DNA of 15,536 nt, taken from positions 1 through 15,536 of the forward strand of contig JAQCNR010000103.1 in assembly GCA_028274925.1 (NCBI GenBank). The letters are read 5' to 3'. The translations under genes were made by a program, and so were the position numbers. A model generated the notes under the pieces. That model was not told the DNA's origin and did not search any database. It was given only the letters and a program-made list of their open reading frames with translations. The stretch comes from Halovenus sp. GTDB lineage: Archaea > Halobacteriota > Halobacteria > Halobacteriales > Haloarculaceae. Positions 13,597-15,536 of the stretch are shown in pieces (position 1 is the stretch's first letter; every line of letters begins with the position of its first letter).

Positions 13597-14153
13597 CACA
13601 CCTCACGACAGTCCGGACACCGGAGTTGACCGTTGAACGAGGCGAGCCCGCGCGTCAGCGTACCACAGACCTCGCAGATACCCTGGTTCTCGAAGTTGTC
13701 ATCCGCGGGGCCAGCAGCGGCGGTTGTTCCCTCAGCGTTGATCACGGCCGCGTTCTCAGATTCCTGCTCGATGGCGTAGTTTCGTCCGGCGAGCAGGTCC
13801 TCTTGGGTGACGACGCCCTCTGGCTCAGCCCCGTCCGTAACGACGAGTCGCCGGTTGTGCTGGGTCGACAGTTGGTCGGCTGCAGCGGAAATCGTCGTGT
13901 CCGCTGAGACTGTCGGGACGTGGTCTGACATCACCTCGCCAACGGTGGCCTCGGACGGGTCTGGTCCCTTCGCCACCGCTGTAAGGATGTCGCGTTCAGT
14001 CACCACGCCGACGTGCTCGCTCCCACGAAGGACAACTGCCGCCTCCTTGTCCTCTGCGAGGAGGAGTTCGACTGTCTCGATCAGGTCGTCTGATTGGGTC
14101 ACACCCACGTACTCCCGATCCATGATTTCGCGAACGGTTAACTCCGACTCCAT
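13596..14153 (-). CDS. CBS-domain pair protein with C-terminal zinc ribbon
   Basis: A 185-residue cytosolic protein. Two CBS domains span about residues 7-62 (TVREIMDREYVGV to HVGVVTERDILTAV) and 70-125 (TVGEVMSDHVPTVSAD to GVVTQEDLLAG); such pairs bind adenine nucleotides and act as regulatory sensors. A linker leads to a zinc ribbon with Cys160, Cys163, Cys179 and Cys182 (CEVC and CPDC). The ligand and target are unknown. It starts a two-gene unit with the GNAT acetyltransferase through a TGATG overlap, so the sensor might control or be tuned with acetylation. A T-rich box at 14178-14185 sits about 28 bases before the ATG. Confidence 0.9.
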   Translation of the reverse strand: MESELTVREIMDREYVGVTQSDDLIETVELLLAEDKEAAVVLRGSEHVGVVTERDILTAVAKGPDPSEATVGEVMSDHVPTVSADTTISAAADQLSTQHNRRLVVTDGAEPEGVVTQEDLLAGRNYAIEQESENAAVINAEGTTAAAGPADDNFENQGICEVCGTLTRGLASFNGQLRCPDCREV

Positions 14154-14177
14154 GTGTGACTATTTACCACATCCGGG

Positions 14178-14185
14178 CAAAAAGC
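14178..14185 (-). promoter_or_regulatory. Candidate TATA box of the CBS/GNAT unit
   Basis: On the minus strand gctttttg is centred about 28 bases before ATG 14153, the leaderless spacing. A nearer A/T box (gtaaata, about 12 bases before the ATG) is too close to serve this start. Confidence 0.35.
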
Positions 14186-14258
14186 TATCTGCAACAGCCT
14201 TTTGTTGGTACTCTGCATATGTATGTGGGGTTAACACGCAAGGAGAGGATCGGACTGC

Positions 14259-14582
14259 TCACTCCGTGAGCGTTTGCGCAGCAGTCCGGGCAGCCACGAA
14301 ATCGAGTAGTCTGAGTTTGTCGAGTGCCGAATCGTATTCGACGACGCCGGTGGCCGCGAGTTTCGGGAGATGGTGGTCGTGCAGGTCGTATCGAACCTCG
14401 TCGGCGGTGTCTGTCGGAGCTGGTTTTGCCGCGCGAATTTCTGCGACCAGGTCACTCACTGACGCCTCTCCGCCAGCGCCAGCCAGCGCGCGAAGGAGGC
14501 GACATCGCCGCTTCGAGGCGAATAGCTCTGCGCGTACGGCCTCTGGAACGCCCGTGGAACTGTGTTTGTCGAGACTGCTCAT
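14259..14582 (-). CDS. DUF7344-like winged-helix protein
   Basis: A 107-residue protein resembling the haloarchaeal DUF7344 winged-helix group. The first helix region carries FASKRRCRLLRALAG, the SVSDLVAEI segment resembles a turn-plus-recognition helix, and the wing is followed by LHDHHLPKLAATGVVEYD, the hallmark stretch of these proteins. These are thought to be DNA-binding regulators, but targets are unknown. The frame is open well upstream, but ATG 14582 (MSSLDKHSS) gives the family-like N-terminus. It stands between the CBS gene and the DUF5785-like gene on the same strand, with gaps of 105 and 73 bases, so it is probably transcribed on its own. Confidence 0.8.
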   Translation of the reverse strand: MSSLDKHSSTGVPEAVRAELFASKRRCRLLRALAGAGGEASVSDLVAEIRAAKPAPTDTADEVRYDLHDHHLPKLAATGVVEYDSALDKLRLLDFVAARTAAQTLTE

Positions 14583-14655
14583 AGGCGGCACTACGACAGC
14601 ATCGCACAAGTATGTTATGCGCCCACATACCAAACAGACCGGACGAACCCGTCTC

Positions 14656-14958
14656 TCAGGCGTGTTCGAGGCGGTACGGCCAGTAATCGGCCTCGCGCAT
14701 TGCCTTACCGACGGCTTTGTGGAACTCGGGGAAGTCGGCGAACTCCTCGTCGTCGTCGATATTCGTAAAGATTTCTTCGACGCTGACGACGCGCTCGTAG
14801 TCGACCCGCACAGGGTGGTCGCCGTACTGTTCGACATATTCGCCGGCGGTGAACGGGAAGTCTTCGCCCTCGTCGACTTTCTTCGCGAGGACGGCGTGGC
14901 CGTATTTCCGGCGGCCCTCGCTCCCTTCGTCACCGTCAGGGTCGTGTGGCCAATCCAT
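14656..14958 (-). CDS. DUF5785-like small acidic protein
   Basis: A 100-residue acidic protein beginning MDWPHDPDGDEGSEGRRKYG and ending ADYWPYRLEHA, a pattern I associate with the haloarchaeal DUF5785 family. No function is known. It has no membrane segment, cysteine pair or recognisable catalytic motif. A TATA-like ctctttt at 14982-14988 (minus strand) lies about 27 bases before the ATG, indicating a leaderless transcript. It is divergent from the partial ABC-2 permease gene at the window end. Confidence 0.8.
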   Translation of the reverse strand: MDWPHDPDGDEGSEGRRKYGHAVLAKKVDEGEDFPFTAGEYVEQYGDHPVRVDYERVVSVEEIFTNIDDDEEFADFPEFHKAVGKAMREADYWPYRLEHA

Positions 14959-14981
14959 ACGTCTATCTTTGCCGATTCACG

Positions 14982-14988
14982 CAAAAGA
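14982..14988 (-). promoter_or_regulatory. Candidate TATA box of the DUF5785-like gene
   Basis: ctctttt on the minus strand is spaced about 27 bases before ATG 14958, matching leaderless haloarchaeal promoters. Confidence 0.4.
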
Positions 14989-15035
14989 GTTTCTCTCTGG
15001 ATTACTGCCAGCGGAGCCATGGCAACTTTCATATT

Positions 15036-15059
15036 GCTGGTCACAGCTATACCAGCTAT
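15036..15059. promoter_or_regulatory. Inverted and direct repeats in the divergent promoter region
   Basis: gctggt (15036-15041) and accagc (15051-15056) are inverted with a nine-base spacer, and agctat occurs at 15045-15050 and 15054-15059. The site lies between the divergent DUF5785-like and permease genes, where an operator would be expected. Short repeats, so chance is possible. Confidence 0.25.
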
Positions 15060-15123
15060 GGGTGAGTCGGCGACGACGTGTCGGATGAACGCTATTGGGT
15101 GCATCCGACGGAGTGGGTTGTGA

Positions 15124-15536
15124 ATGTCGCTGCGCTCACTGCTCGAAAAAGAGTTTCACTGGAGTCTGCGCAACGCCCTCGTGTTGGTCTTTCTGCTGGT
15201 GTTGTTGCCCGGATTCTTCGCCGGGACGAGCGTCGTCTTTCAGGATGTACTCCCACGTGACGTTCCTGTTGCGGTGGCACCAGCCGACGGCTCCGTCGAT
15301 TCTGCCCAGCTCGATACTGTCGAGGGAACGATTGCGACGTTTACCGACCCGACTCGTGTCGACAGCGTCGACGAAGGGACAGCGATGCTCGAACGCGAGT
15401 CGGTGTACGCCGTCGTCGAGGTGCCGCCAAATCTCGACGACCCGACAGCCGACGTCACGTTTCGGCTCATCGTCGACGGTGCTATCGTGCCCTTCCTCTC
15501 TCCATCGGGTATCCTCGAAAACGTCCTCGGCGCAGA
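15124..15536 (+). CDS. ABC-2-type transporter permease, N-terminal part (cut by window edge)
   Basis: The frame opens with ATG 15124 and runs 137 codons to the end of the window without a stop. A short cytoplasmic N-terminus (MSLRSLLEKEFHWSLRN) leads into one transmembrane helix at about residues 17-41 (LVLVFLLVLLPGFFAG). A long extracytoplasmic domain (PVAVAPADGS, then ERESVYAVVEVPPN) follows. That layout is typical of ABC-2 type permeases: a first helix, a large outer loop, and further helices expected downstream. No ATPase gene is visible upstream, so partners should lie beyond 15536. The substrate is unknown. GGAG at 15110-15113 could be a ribosome site. Confidence 0.75.
   Translation, partial: MSLRSLLEKEFHWSLRNALVLVFLLVLLPGFFAGTSVVFQDVLPRDVPVAVAPADGSVDSAQLDTVEGTIATFTDPTRVDSVDEGTAMLERESVYAVVEVPPNLDDPTADVTFRLIVDGAIVPFLSPSGILENVLGA

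Noticed and set aside
14211..14240. catatgtatg-type short symmetric sequences after the DUF7344-like gene
   Set aside because: Too short and without a T-run, so neither a terminator nor an operator can be supported.

Overview
The window looks like chromosomal DNA of a halophilic archaeon (class Halobacteria). The predicted proteins are very acidic, codons favour G/C in the third position, and many genes have a TATA-like box about 25-28 bases before the start codon, as expected for leaderless haloarchaeal transcripts. HalOD1-like, DUF7344-like and DUF5785-like proteins are lineage markers. I cannot place it to genus.

Layout. 1-105: possible 3' end of an unidentified gene. 207-5318 (+): a four-gene 2-oxoacid (pyruvate-type) dehydrogenase operon, E1 alpha (pdhA), E1 beta (pdhB), lipoyl acyltransferase E2 (pdhC) and dihydrolipoamide dehydrogenase E3 (lpdA). 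As given, the E2 gene is broken by a -1 frameshift near 3212-3219, which separates the lipoyl/subunit-binding half from the acyltransferase half. 5385-7502 (+): a DUF255/YyaL-type protein with a thioredoxin-like N-terminal domain. It converges on a small thioredoxin-fold gene (7499-7882, -), and the two stop codons overlap. 7889-8283: an intergenic region holding a striking 198-base element that folds on paper into a four-way junction. 8284-9189 (+): cysteine synthase. 9286-9835 (+): a ribbon-helix-helix/RelE-ParE toxin-antitoxin pair. 9986-10753 (+): an RNase Z-like metallo-beta-lactamase-fold hydrolase.

10761-11904 (-): a two-gene unit made of a four-helix membrane protein and a HalOD1-like protein. 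11905-12221: an AT-rich stretch with a 64-base imperfect palindrome, then a 108-base decayed relic of a cysK-like 3' end. 12222-12872 (-): a multi-spanning membrane protein. 13007-13080 (-): tRNA-Thr(UGU). 13135-14153 (-): a CBS-domain/zinc-ribbon protein translationally coupled to a GNAT acetyltransferase. 14259-14582 (-): a DUF7344-like winged-helix protein. 14656-14958 (-): a DUF5785-like protein. 15124 to the end (+): the start of an ABC-2-type membrane permease, cut by the window edge.

How the genes fit together: the first third is one catabolic complex. The middle has several thiol/sulfur genes (two thioredoxin-fold proteins and cysteine synthase) around the structured element. The rest is small regulatory, membrane and stress-type genes. 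The best candidate for something undescribed is the four-way-junction element at 7975-8172. The only non-Watson-Crick pairs in its two long imperfect stems are G-U pairs, which suggests selection at the RNA level.
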